Assembly (NCBI GenBank): GCA_017478225.1
Contig: JAFVDX010000038.1
Coordinates: forward strand, 1 to 64,000
DNA: 64,000 nt
Source of the DNA: Paludibacteraceae bacterium
Lineage (GTDB): Bacteria; Bacteroidota; Bacteroidia; Bacteroidales; Paludibacteraceae
Reading direction: 5' to 3'
The position numbers and the translations under genes are program-made. The number at the start of each line of letters is the position of its first letter. Within the stretch, counting starts at the first letter, position 1. The notes below the pieces were generated by a model. That model was given only the letters and a program-made list of their open reading frames with translations, searched no databases and had not been told where the DNA came from. Positions 8,942 through 16,204 of the stretch are shown one piece after another.

Positions 8942-9654
8942 CCTACTGTTCTTCTGCGAAATTCGGCTAAAGTAATAGCAGTGGCTACCGCAACATTAAG
9001 CGACTCGGAAGTCTCGCCATGAGCGTACGAAGGGATAAGCAACGGCTTATCTATCAACTTCCTCAAAGGCTCTGTGATACCATTTCCCTCGTTGCCCATT
9101 ATTATTATTCCATTAGCACTTAGTTGCTGCTTGTAGATATTCTCACCTTCAAGCAATGTACCATAAATAGGTATTTTTTGTATGTATGGCTTCAGGAAAG
9201 TCAATAAATCAGTATAATCTACACTCACCCTTGCTATCGCACCCATTGTGGCTTGCACCACTTTGGGGTTGTAACAATCTGCTGTGTCACATGAGCATAC
9301 TATCTGTTTTATTCCAAACCAATCAGCCGTACGGATTATTGTACCCAGATTGCCAGGATCTTGAACGCCATCTAACACAAGTATTAAACTATCCTTATCA
9401 AGTTCAGACAATTCAGACAACGACCTCTCCTTCTTTCTAAACACACCTATATAACCCTGAGGTGAGCGCAACGCAGTCATCTGTTCTATCTGAGTTTGAG
9501 TGGCATCCTGAGGAGTAACAATCAACTCACTTACAAACACTTTGCTGAGTTCTTCCACCAGTTTTTTGCCTTCTGCCACAAACAACCCCAACTCGTCTCT
9601 ATACTTTTTTTGCTGCAGACTTCTAACAAGTTTAATTTGCGATTTGGTCACCAT
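8938..9654 (-). CDS. TrmH/SpoU-family RNA 2'-O-methyltransferase
   Basis: A 238-residue SPOUT methyltransferase. The N-terminal part (SLQQKKYRDELGLFVAEGKK) is the substrate-binding domain. The SpoU domain shows its three motifs: DGVQDPGNLGTIIRTAD (about 110-126), IIMGNEGNGI (about 193) and SESLNVAVATAI (about 217-228), where the knot binds S-adenosylmethionine. The target, rRNA or tRNA, cannot be told. I place the start at the ATG at 9654; a GTG two codons upstream is possible but unneeded. A promoter lies 24 bp upstream. The 3' end overlaps menA by 4 bp in convergent orientation. Confidence 0.9.
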   Translation of the reverse strand: MVTKSQIKLVRSLQQKKYRDELGLFVAEGKKLVEELSKVFVSELIVTPQDATQTQIEQMTALRSPQGYIGVFRKKERSLSELSELDKDSLILVLDGVQDPGNLGTIIRTADWFGIKQIVCSCDTADCYNPKVVQATMGAIARVSVDYTDLLTFLKPYIQKIPIYGTLLEGENIYKQQLSANGIIIMGNEGNGITEPLRKLIDKPLLIPSYAHGETSESLNVAVATAITLAEFRRRTVG

Positions 9655-9677
9655 AAACACTAAATCTATTTTGACTG

Positions 9678-9708
9678 CAAAAATAGCATTTTCAAACCAA
9701 ACAGCAAA
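9678..9708 (-). promoter_or_regulatory. Bacteroidota-type promoter for the RNA methyltransferase
   Basis: Minus strand TTTG (9705-9708), 19-bp spacer, TATTTTTG (9678-9685), placed about 24 bp ahead of the ATG at 9654. Confidence 0.6.
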
Positions 9709-9767
9709 ACAAATTTATAAGCATTATCAACATCCTGATATCCAATATCCCATATCCCATATTCCTG

Positions 9768-10349
9768 CTAACTACGAGGAGAATAGGCAACGGCAATCGT
9801 TGAAGTCTCTTCGTTCAACACAAATATATCATATAAAACCCTCTCAGCAGAAGGCAAAAACATTTGTACATCTGTCCGTCCATCCTTAGTCCTATATAAA
9901 AATACATAATCCGAATAATTCACAAAATTATATCTCTCATCCAAATATCCGTCTAATTCGGTTATAATAGATTCACCATAATAAGAAAATACGGTAATAG
10001 AATATTTATAATCATTCAAACTACCAAACACTAATATGGTTACCTTTTCTTTTTGCCTCGACTTATAATATACCATATTTTCACTATCTACTACCTTCTC
10101 ATACAACTCAATAAAACCCATTTGTTTCATCTTTTGTTTTACATACTGTTTTTGCATTCCCCACTCTATACATGGCTCATACATTGGATAGTACTGATAT
10201 GTGGTAGCCTTATCATCGCTTCCACTACTCTCATCTTGATAATCGTGATATACCTTGTCTGGCTCGTTTTTGTTGCACGACACAAGCACTACAGCAAAGA
10301 AAATTGCGAAAAGAATCGCTACTAAAAAATAAAAGAAATTGTGTTTCAT
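9768..10349 (-). CDS. Lipoprotein of unknown function
   Basis: A 193-residue protein with a lipoprotein signal (FFAVVLVSC; Cys near residue 25) and then an acidic linker rich in Asp, Glu and Ser (residues about 28-48). The remainder (EWGMQKQYVKQKMKQMGF and several beta strands ending TSTIAVAYSPRS) resembles no family I recognise. It stands alone between the methyltransferase and a terminator-like inverted repeat that almost touches its ATG, so it is probably transcribed by itself from the -7-like box at 10376-10383. Confidence 0.7.
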   Translation of the reverse strand: MKHNFFYFLVAILFAIFFAVVLVSCNKNEPDKVYHDYQDESSGSDDKATTYQYYPMYEPCIEWGMQKQYVKQKMKQMGFIELYEKVVDSENMVYYKSRQKEKVTILVFGSLNDYKYSITVFSYYGESIITELDGYLDERYNFVNYSDYVFLYRTKDGRTDVQMFLPSAERVLYDIFVLNEETSTIAVAYSPRS

Positions 10350-10355
10350 AAAAAA

Positions 10356-10402
10356 TAGTGTTTTAGTTTGCGCTGCAAAAATATGCTAAAACTAAAACAC
10401 TA
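10356..10402 (-). terminator. 14-bp perfect inverted repeat, terminator-like, with a promoter-like box in its loop
   Basis: TAGTGTTTTAGTTT (10356-10369) and its exact complement (10389-10402) flank a 19-base loop. On the minus strand the stem is followed by TTTTT, as in an intrinsic terminator for the def/membrane-protein transcript. The loop holds TATTTTTG (minus, 10376-10383), a match to the -7 box, and the next ATG is only 7 bases beyond the stem. No -33 match was found. Confidence 0.6.
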
Positions 10403-10434
10403 CCTTTGATTTGCTTATAAATCGAATTAATCGA

Positions 10435-11040
10435 TTATATCGAATCTCTTATCCATCTGCGTGCTTCTTCCACTTTGCTCTCAGTTGCATTGTTAATAGC
10501 CTCATTAAAAGCACTTACATTGGTCTCTCTGTAACCGGTAACTTTACATACCCACTTCATCAGACTATCTTTCTCAAGCGATGTAACCTGCATCAGTTTT
10601 TCCTCTTGCAAGGCCTTTAGCAGTTGAGCAACAGGCGCACGATTCAATCCCCCACCTTGCTTCTTGCCCCTAATACACAATTCGTTTATTATCAGTTGCT
10701 CCTTATCTTTAGCAACACCCTTCAACGGATTTATCGCCTGCTCGTCTATAGTTGCAATATCAATAGTTTCATTTTCTGCTATCATATTCCCTTTTTTGGC
10801 ATTTATATACTCTTGCAAATATGCCAACACATCAGTCATATACATTATCACAGCAACCAAAGAACTTACCAGGCCTATTGAAGTGGCAATATAAAACATA
10901 TAATCTGCAACTTGACTATTCAAAACCAGATAAGTTGCACAGACATTAACCAACACTACCACAATAAACATTACAAGGCTTGTGGCAGCAAGGGCAAAAA
11001 ACACCCAATGAGTAGTATCCCAGTTGTACCGCTTACGCAT
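10435..11040 (-). CDS. Two-segment membrane protein of unknown function
   Basis: A 201-residue protein with two adjoining membrane segments near residues 12-38 and 46-72, then a soluble C-terminal part of about 125 residues that is mostly charged helix and contains KGVAKDKEQLIIN and a Gly-rich turn (GKKQGGG). I do not recognise the family. Its start overlaps the end of def by 8 bp, and the terminator-like repeat at 10356-10402 follows, so def and this gene form a two-gene unit. The overlap suggests coupled translation but gives no functional clue, since def is often joined to unrelated genes. Confidence 0.7.
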   Translation of the reverse strand: MRKRYNWDTTHWVFFALAATSLVMFIVVVLVNVCATYLVLNSQVADYMFYIATSIGLVSSLVAVIMYMTDVLAYLQEYINAKKGNMIAENETIDIATIDEQAINPLKGVAKDKEQLIINELCIRGKKQGGGLNRAPVAQLLKALQEEKLMQVTSLEKDSLMKWVCKVTGYRETNVSAFNEAINNATESKVEEARRWIRDSI

Positions 11041-11587
11041 TTCTTTTAGTTTTGTATCGTGCAGAGGTTTTCCCTTTGGCTATATTTGAGAGTTTACTCT
11101 TTACAAACTGACGACGAATCGGCGAAATCTTATCTGTAAACACATTTCCTTCCAAATGATCATATTCATGAAGCACTATTCGCGCCTTAAAATCGGTAAA
11201 CTCATCAATATGCTCATTAAAATCCTCATCAAAATACTTAATTTTTATCGTCTTGGGGCGAATAACCGTTTCACTAATTCCCGGCAACGATAAGCAACCC
11301 TCAGAATATGCTGATTTATCCTCCGAAAACTCAATAATCTGAGGATTGATAAATGCCTGCTTAAAACTTACACATTCTGGATAATCTTCTCCTAACTCAC
11401 TACCATCTACAACAAATACTCTAATGCTTCGCCCTATTTGCGGAGCAGCTAAGCCACAGCCCTCTGCAACTGTAAGTGTCTCATACATATCACTTATCAA
11501 CTGCTTCAAATCAGGATATGAACTATCAATTTCATCTGTACTTCGCCTTAGAACAGGCTGACCATATAAATATATAGGTAAAATCAT
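11033..11587 (-). CDS. def: Peptide deformylase
   Basis: A 184-residue deformylase, which removes the formyl group from the first methionine of new proteins. All three signature motifs are present: GCGLAAPQIG (about residues 43-52), EGCLSLPG (about 97-104) with the metal-binding Cys, and HEYDH (about 140-144) with the two metal-binding His and catalytic Glu. I choose the ATG at 11587 (MILPIYLYGQPVLR), which fits the usual N-terminus; a TTG four codons upstream is less likely. It lies just after the tsf terminator and overlaps the next gene. The formyl transferase gene fmt is elsewhere in the window (36718). Confidence 0.95.
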   Translation of the reverse strand: MILPIYLYGQPVLRRSTDEIDSSYPDLKQLISDMYETLTVAEGCGLAAPQIGRSIRVFVVDGSELGEDYPECVSFKQAFINPQIIEFSEDKSAYSEGCLSLPGISETVIRPKTIKIKYFDEDFNEHIDEFTDFKARIVLHEYDHLEGNVFTDKISPIRRQFVKSKLSNIAKGKTSARYKTKRNA

Positions 11588-11612
11588 TGTTATTGTCAAT
11601 TATTATCAAAAA

Positions 11613-11637
11613 CGAGGATAACAAATCGCTATCCTCG
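11613..11637 (-). terminator. Rho-independent terminator after tsf
   Basis: Perfect 8-bp stem CGAGGATA / TATCCTCG with a 9-base loop; on the minus strand it is followed by TTTTT. It sits 22 bp beyond the tsf stop codon and closes the rpsB-tsf transcript. Confidence 0.85.
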
Positions 11638-11658
11638 CTTTGTGTGTTTTAGAAATTC

Positions 11659-12648
11659 TTACTCTTGATTCAAGGTAACACGCTTGAAATCACATACTGT
11701 AACACCGGCTTTCTTAAGAACATCTTTTACGAGTTCCTTATCTTCTGACATTACATATACTTGCTCATTCAAAGTGCTCTCTTTCAAGAATTTCTGCAAA
11801 CGGCCTTGAGCAATCATCTCAACTTTCTTCATATTGATGTTTGCCTCTGCCTCTTGAGGAACTTCCTTACGGATCTTACGAGCGATTTCAGCCTGCTCTT
11901 CAGTGAGCCAACCTTTTGCAAGATTTGATTCAACATGGTCGTCGCTATCAGCATGTGCAGGATTCAAGCCTGCTTTTCTTAGTGCTTGCTCTACAGCCTT
12001 GTTTATCTCGTCTTGTTTGGTTTTCTCTATAGCAACGCTCAACTCATGGTCCTTAACCTCTTGTGCAACCAATTCTGCAGAAACGGCAATAGGAGCCATT
12101 GCAGCAACTTGCATAGATATACCATGCACAACTTCTTGCGCTGCATCTTGCTCTGCTACTGCAACCAAAGATGAGAGTTTGTTACCAAGGTGATTATAAG
12201 CGTCAACCTTTGCACCACGAAGGAACACATAGTCGCTCAATTCCATTTTCTCACCCGTAACGCCAGAACGCTCAGTTACCAATTCTGCAACTGTGCGACC
12301 GCTAACAACCTCATTCTTCAAAGCCTCAAGGCTTTCAGGCTGACGATCCATTGCTACATCAAGTATCAACTTAACCAATGCTACGAAATCTGCATTCTTA
12401 GCCACGAAGTCAGTTTCGCATTTTACTGCCACGATGGCTGCAAAACCATTTTCTGCTTTTGCCAAAACACAGCCTTCAGATGCCTCTCTATCAGAGCGCT
12501 TTGCAGCGATTGCCTGACCACGCTTGCGGAGTAAGTCCTTTGCCTGCTCAAAATCGCCATTGGCTTCTTCCAAAGCCTTCTTTACATCCATCATTCCTGC
12601 GCCTGTGATATCACGCAGTTTCTTTATATCAGCAAGTGTTACTGCCAT
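11659..12648 (-). CDS. tsf: Translation elongation factor Ts
   Basis: A 329-residue EF-Ts, the guanine nucleotide exchange factor for EF-Tu. The N-terminal UBA-like helix bundle (ITGAGMMDVKKAL, residues about 14-26) and the core motif CETDFVAKN (about 77-85) are intact. The protein is slightly longer than the 280-300 residues seen in many bacteria, as is usual in this phylum. It follows rpsB by 31 bp on the same strand, the near-universal arrangement, and a strong terminator follows it. The ATG at 12648 is supported by the conserved N-terminus. Confidence 0.97.
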   Translation of the reverse strand: MAVTLADIKKLRDITGAGMMDVKKALEEANGDFEQAKDLLRKRGQAIAAKRSDREASEGCVLAKAENGFAAIVAVKCETDFVAKNADFVALVKLILDVAMDRQPESLEALKNEVVSGRTVAELVTERSGVTGEKMELSDYVFLRGAKVDAYNHLGNKLSSLVAVAEQDAAQEVVHGISMQVAAMAPIAVSAELVAQEVKDHELSVAIEKTKQDEINKAVEQALRKAGLNPAHADSDDHVESNLAKGWLTEEQAEIARKIRKEVPQEAEANINMKKVEMIAQGRLQKFLKESTLNEQVYVMSEDKELVKDVLKKAGVTVCDFKRVTLNQE

Positions 12649-12679
12649 AATATAATTCCTTTCGTATAAAATTGGTTAA

Positions 12680-13531
12680 TTATTCAGCCTCTGCTGCTTC
12701 CTCTGCTTCTGCCTTAGGAGCGGCCTCTGCTACTTTCTCTGCCTCTTTGGGCTCGGCTTGTTTGCGCACTCTCTGACGACGCTCTTTGGGAGCAGGTGCT
12801 TCCTCGCCCTCTTGCTTTTGAGCAGCGGCTTCGTCTGCCTTCTCAATCTTACGCTCTTCCAAACCTTCTTTGATAGCACCAACTACAGCATTTAAGATAA
12901 CTGCAATTGACTCTGTTGCATCATCGTTAGCAGGAATAACAAAGTCGATATTATTAGGATTAGAGTTGGTATCTACTATTCCGAATACAGGAATACCCAA
13001 ACGCTGTGCTTCTGCCACTGCGATATGCTCTTTCATTACATCAATCACAAACAAAGCACTTGGCAGACGGGTCAAGTCTGCAATACTACCAAGGTTCTTC
13101 TCCAATTTCTCGCGTTGACGAACAATTTGCAATTTCTCACGCTTTGAGATATTGTCAAAAGTACCATCGTTCATCATCTTATCAATAGATGACATTTTCT
13201 TCACAGCCTTACGGATTGTGGGGAAATTGGTAAGCATACCACCTGCCCAACGCTCAGTGATATATGGCATATTCACCTCTTTTGACTTCTCAGCAACAAC
13301 CTCTTGTGCTTGCTTTTTTGTTCCTACAAACAAGATCTTACGACCTGACTTGGCAATGTTTTTCAATGCCTCAGCAGCCTCTTCAATCTTAACTACGGTT
13401 TTGTTCAAGTCAATGATGTGAATACCATTACGCTCCATAAAGATATAAGGAGCCATTGCGGGATTCCATTTGCGCTTCAAGTGACCAAAATGCGCACCTG
13501 CTTCAAGCAGTTCTTCAAAATTTGTTCTCAT
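12680..13531 (-). CDS. rpsB: 30S ribosomal protein S2
   Basis: A 283-residue S2. The start at 13531 (MRTNFEELLEAGAHFGH) matches the conserved N-terminus; an in-frame ATG 57 bases upstream adds residues with no family resemblance and lies in the leader. Core blocks GTKKQAQEVV and RWAGGMLTNF are present. After the S2 fold (to about residue 225) there is a long tail rich in Glu, Ala, Lys and Pro (for example EEAPAPKERRQRVRKQ), a feature of S2 in this phylum. A 224-bp stretch with a perfect 10-bp stem separates it from rpsI, and may be an autoregulatory leader. Confidence 0.96.
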   Translation of the reverse strand: MRTNFEELLEAGAHFGHLKRKWNPAMAPYIFMERNGIHIIDLNKTVVKIEEAAEALKNIAKSGRKILFVGTKKQAQEVVAEKSKEVNMPYITERWAGGMLTNFPTIRKAVKKMSSIDKMMNDGTFDNISKREKLQIVRQREKLEKNLGSIADLTRLPSALFVIDVMKEHIAVAEAQRLGIPVFGIVDTNSNPNNIDFVIPANDDATESIAVILNAVVGAIKEGLEERKIEKADEAAAQKQEGEEAPAPKERRQRVRKQAEPKEAEKVAEAAPKAEAEEAAEAE

Positions 13532-13648
13532 AATAAAAATAATAATGTTTTTTGATTTATAATTTTCTCCCTTTCTTTTGACACGCATCTCATCTTCGAC
13601 TTTCTGTATGTCTTAGACAGGCGAGAACTGCCTTTATGCTGCCAAAAC

Positions 13649-13684
13649 AATTTTGGAGTAATCATGACATGAGTCTCCAAAATT
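13649..13684 (-). promoter_or_regulatory. Hairpin in the rpsB leader, possible autoregulatory element
   Basis: AATTTTGGAG (13649-13658) and CTCCAAAATT (13675-13684) form a perfect 10-bp stem with a 16-base loop, about 120 bases upstream of the rpsB start. There is no poly-T run after it on the minus strand, so it is not an obvious terminator. Confidence 0.4.
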
Positions 13685-13716
13685 TAGGAGTTGCTTATTT
13701 GTAATAGAAAATTTAT

Positions 13717-13743
13717 GCAACCTGAGCACGAGGCTCAGGCTGC
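13717..13743 (-). terminator. Terminator-like hairpin after rpsI
   Basis: CCTGAGC / GCTCAGG (7 bp, 5-base loop), extended by GCA / TGC after one mismatch, starts 13 bases beyond the rpsI stop. The following minus-strand bases are only moderately T-rich (ATAAATTTTCT), so termination may be partial. Confidence 0.5.
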
Positions 13744-13755
13744 AAGTAAAATATA

Positions 13756-14142
13756 TTAACGCTTCGAGAATTGGAAACGCTTACGAGCCTTCGGACGACC
13801 CGGTTTCTTACGCTCAACCTCACGAGCATCACGAGTCATAAATCCTTCTTCCTTGAGTGCGGGTTTGTCTTCAGGATTGATTTTCACCAAAGCACGAGCA
13901 ATTGCCAAACGCAAAGCCTCTGCCTGACCCTTGAATCCACCACCATCAAGATTGGCTTGAATATCATATTTCTCTGCAACACCAAGTTTGTTGAGTGGTT
14001 GCTTAACTATATATTGAAGGGTTCCAAGAGGGAAATATTCAGCCAAATCGCGCTTGTTGATAACTATTTTACCCTCACCTTCGCTTACGAAAACGCGAGC
14101 AACTGCTGCTTTTCGTCTTCCTAATGCATTTACTACTTCCAT
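13756..14142 (-). CDS. rpsI: 30S ribosomal protein S9
   Basis: A 128-residue S9. It starts with the typical ALGRRKAAVARV and ends with the highly conserved basic tail KKPGRPKARKRFQFSKR, whose last residues reach the P-site tRNA in the ribosome. Length is standard. It follows rplM by 8 bp, the usual L13-S9 pair, and precedes rpsB-tsf on the same strand. A hairpin immediately after the stop may separate the two pairs. Confidence 0.97.
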   Translation of the reverse strand: MEVVNALGRRKAAVARVFVSEGEGKIVINKRDLAEYFPLGTLQYIVKQPLNKLGVAEKYDIQANLDGGGFKGQAEALRLAIARALVKINPEDKPALKEEGFMTRDAREVERKKPGRPKARKRFQFSKR

Positions 14143-14150
14143 TGCTGCGT

Positions 14151-14612
14151 TTATTTAAGTGTGTTAATATCTATTTGTTTTGGTTGTTGTGCTGCATGCG
14201 GATGTTCTGCACCTGCATATACATACAAGTTGTTGATTATCTTATCACCGAGGCGATTCTTAGGAAGCATACCGCGAACCACTTTCTTAACCAAGCGGTC
14301 AGCGCCTTTGTCCTTTAAATCAGCAGGGGTGTATTCACGCTGACCACCAGGATAACCTGTGTAGCGAACATACTGACGACCAGTCCATTTATTTCCGGTC
14401 AACTCAACACCTGCGGCATTGATAACGATAACATTGTCGCCACAATCCTGATTAGGCGTAAACGACGGTTTGTACTTTCCGCGAAGCAACTTCGCAATCT
14501 TGGTGCACATACGACCCAAGATCTGACCTTGTGCATCCACTACAACCCACTCCTTTTGCTCACGAGCGGCTTCTTTGGATAATGACAAAGTCTTGTAACT
14601 TACTGCATCCAT
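14151..14612 (-). CDS. rplM: 50S ribosomal protein L13
   Basis: A 153-residue L13, an early-assembly protein of the large subunit. Conserved blocks include WVVVDAQGQILGR (about 22-34), GDNVIVINAAGVELTG (about 58-73) and VRGMLPKNRLG (about 112-122). It is the first gene of the rplM-rpsI pair. The nearest promoter-like box (TACCTTTG on the minus strand) is about 200 bp upstream, which would give an unusually long leader of the sort that hosts r-protein autoregulation, but I could not define a structure in it. Confidence 0.97.
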   Translation of the reverse strand: MDAVSYKTLSLSKEAAREQKEWVVVDAQGQILGRMCTKIAKLLRGKYKPSFTPNQDCGDNVIVINAAGVELTGNKWTGRQYVRYTGYPGGQREYTPADLKDKGADRLVKKVVRGMLPKNRLGDKIINNLYVYAGAEHPHAAQQPKQIDINTLK

Positions 14613-14815
14613 TGATGTTTTTTTGATTTTAGACCAACCCGACAGACATCATTTACGAGAAAAGAAACCAAAATTGAAGACTATGATACTTTCGCACCCT
14701 TTTTTCTTCATTTATTATTCTCCACTGCCCAGATTGGCGAATTAGTAATTAGTTAATTTATTGTGTTTTATATATAATATGTCTTATTTTGACCACATTA
14801 TCTCAAAAACGGCTG

Positions 14816-14823
14816 CAAAGGTA
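14816..14823 (-). promoter_or_regulatory. Promoter -7 box, probably for rplM-rpsI
   Basis: TACCTTTG on the minus strand, a perfect -7 match followed by GCAG as often seen in the phylum. The -33 element is weak. A start here implies a leader of about 195 bases before rplM. Confidence 0.45.
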
Positions 14824-14850
14824 GAAATTAAATTTCACATACACAACACT

Positions 14851-16131
14851 CTACTCATTTTTTTCTCCTTTTTCGCCCCAAAGATATTTCATCCACTCCG
14901 CAGTTCTTTGTTCGGCAGGATTCCCTTGAGCAAACCAAAAACGCTTTTCTTTCAATTGGTCTGGCAAGAATTGTTGTTTTACAAAGTGATTGGGATAATC
15001 GTGCGCATACTTATAGCCCTCAGAATAGCCTAATTCCTTCATGAGTTCCGTTGGAGCATTTCTCAAATGCAGCGGCACAGGCTGATTGCCCGATTGACGC
15101 ACCTCCTGCAATGCACTGTCTATAGCCAAATAAGCCGAGTTGGACTTCTGCGATGTTGCTAAATAAATAGTAGCCTCTGCCAAAGGTATTCTGCCTTCTG
15201 GCCATCCTATCTTACTAATCACATCGAAACAAGCATTTGCTATCAAAATAGCATTAGGATTGGCAAGTCCTATATCCTCGGCTGCAGATATACACAAGCG
15301 GCGAGCAATAAATTTCGGGTCCTCACCTGCCTCCACCATCCGAGCCAACCAATAAACAGCCGCGTCGGGATCACTTCCGCGTATTGACTTTATAAAAGCA
15401 GATATGATATCATAATGCATCTCGCCATCTTTGTCGTAGGCTACAGGATTTTGCTGCAACCGTCTTGTCACCACATCATTATCTATAACAATTTTATTGC
15501 CATCTGCCGACTCTACCACCAACTCTAATATATTCAGCAATTTCCTGGCATCACCTCCACTATAACGAAGCAGACTATCTGTTTGCTTTATCTCAAAATC
15601 AAGTTTCCTGAGTTGCTCATCTTCGTTTATTGCCCTATTGAGCAATTTCAGCAAATCATCTTTTCCTAAACTTTTTAGCACATATACCTGGCAGCGAGAG
15701 AGCAGAGGAGTAATCACCTCAAAAGACGGATTTTCAGTTGTGGCACCAATCAAAGTTATTGTACCATTTTCTACTGCTCCCAACAAACTGTCTTGTTGAG
15801 ATTTACTAAAACGATGAATCTCGTCTATAAATAATATCGGCCTTCCTTTTGAGAAAAGGCCATCCTGACGACGGGCTTTGTCAATAACTTCTCTTACTTC
15901 TTTCACTCCTGAGGTAACAGCCGAAAGTGTGTAAAAAGGCAACTCTAAAGTATGCGCAATAACTCTTGCAAGAGTAGTCTTACCTACTCCCGGAGGCCCC
16001 CACAAAATAAAAGAGGTTAGCACTCCTCTTTCTATCATTTGTCTAAGGATAGCACCTTGTCCCACCAAATGCTCCTGACCTACATAATCTTCTAATGTCT
16101 TAGGTCGTAATCTCTCAGCAAGCGGCATCAT
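14851..16131 (-). CDS. rarA: Replication-associated recombination protein A (AAA+ ATPase)
   Basis: A 426-residue RarA/MgsA, a clamp-loader-like ATPase that acts at stalled replication forks. Walker A is GPPGVGKTTLAR (about 45-56) and Walker B FIDEIHRF (about 99-106); sensor 1 ATTENPSFE and the arginine-finger region LLSRCQVY follow. The C-terminal tetramerisation domain (LRNAPTELMKELGY) is complete. Two ATGs lie side by side at 16131 and 16128 and either could be used. It is downstream of recN on the same strand, separated by a gap holding a 9-bp array, so both repair genes may share a transcript. Confidence 0.94.
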   Translation of the reverse strand: MMPLAERLRPKTLEDYVGQEHLVGQGAILRQMIERGVLTSFILWGPPGVGKTTLARVIAHTLELPFYTLSAVTSGVKEVREVIDKARRQDGLFSKGRPILFIDEIHRFSKSQQDSLLGAVENGTITLIGATTENPSFEVITPLLSRCQVYVLKSLGKDDLLKLLNRAINEDEQLRKLDFEIKQTDSLLRYSGGDARKLLNILELVVESADGNKIVIDNDVVTRRLQQNPVAYDKDGEMHYDIISAFIKSIRGSDPDAAVYWLARMVEAGEDPKFIARRLCISAAEDIGLANPNAILIANACFDVISKIGWPEGRIPLAEATIYLATSQKSNSAYLAIDSALQEVRQSGNQPVPLHLRNAPTELMKELGYSEGYKYAHDYPNHFVKQQFLPDQLKEKRFWFAQGNPAEQRTAEWMKYLWGEKGEKNE

Positions 16132-16157
16132 AATATATAGTGTTTTATATCTACTCT

Positions 16158-16202
16158 TCTAAATCTTCTAAATCTTCTAATTCCTCTAAGCCCTCTAAAC
16201 CA
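16158..16202. repeat. 9-bp tandem array, unit TCTAAATCT
   Basis: Five contiguous 9-bp units (TCTAAATCT twice, then TCTAATTCC, TCTAAGCCC, TCTAAACCA) fill most of the gap between the recN stop (16205) and the rarA start (16131). The same unit family occurs near 35.5, 43.9, 49.0 and 61.6 kb. Confidence 0.85.
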
Positions 16203-16204
16203 AT

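Noticed and set aside
13532..13588. Longer start for rpsB
   Set aside because: The added 19 residues do not resemble S2, whose conserved N-terminus begins at the ATG at 13531.
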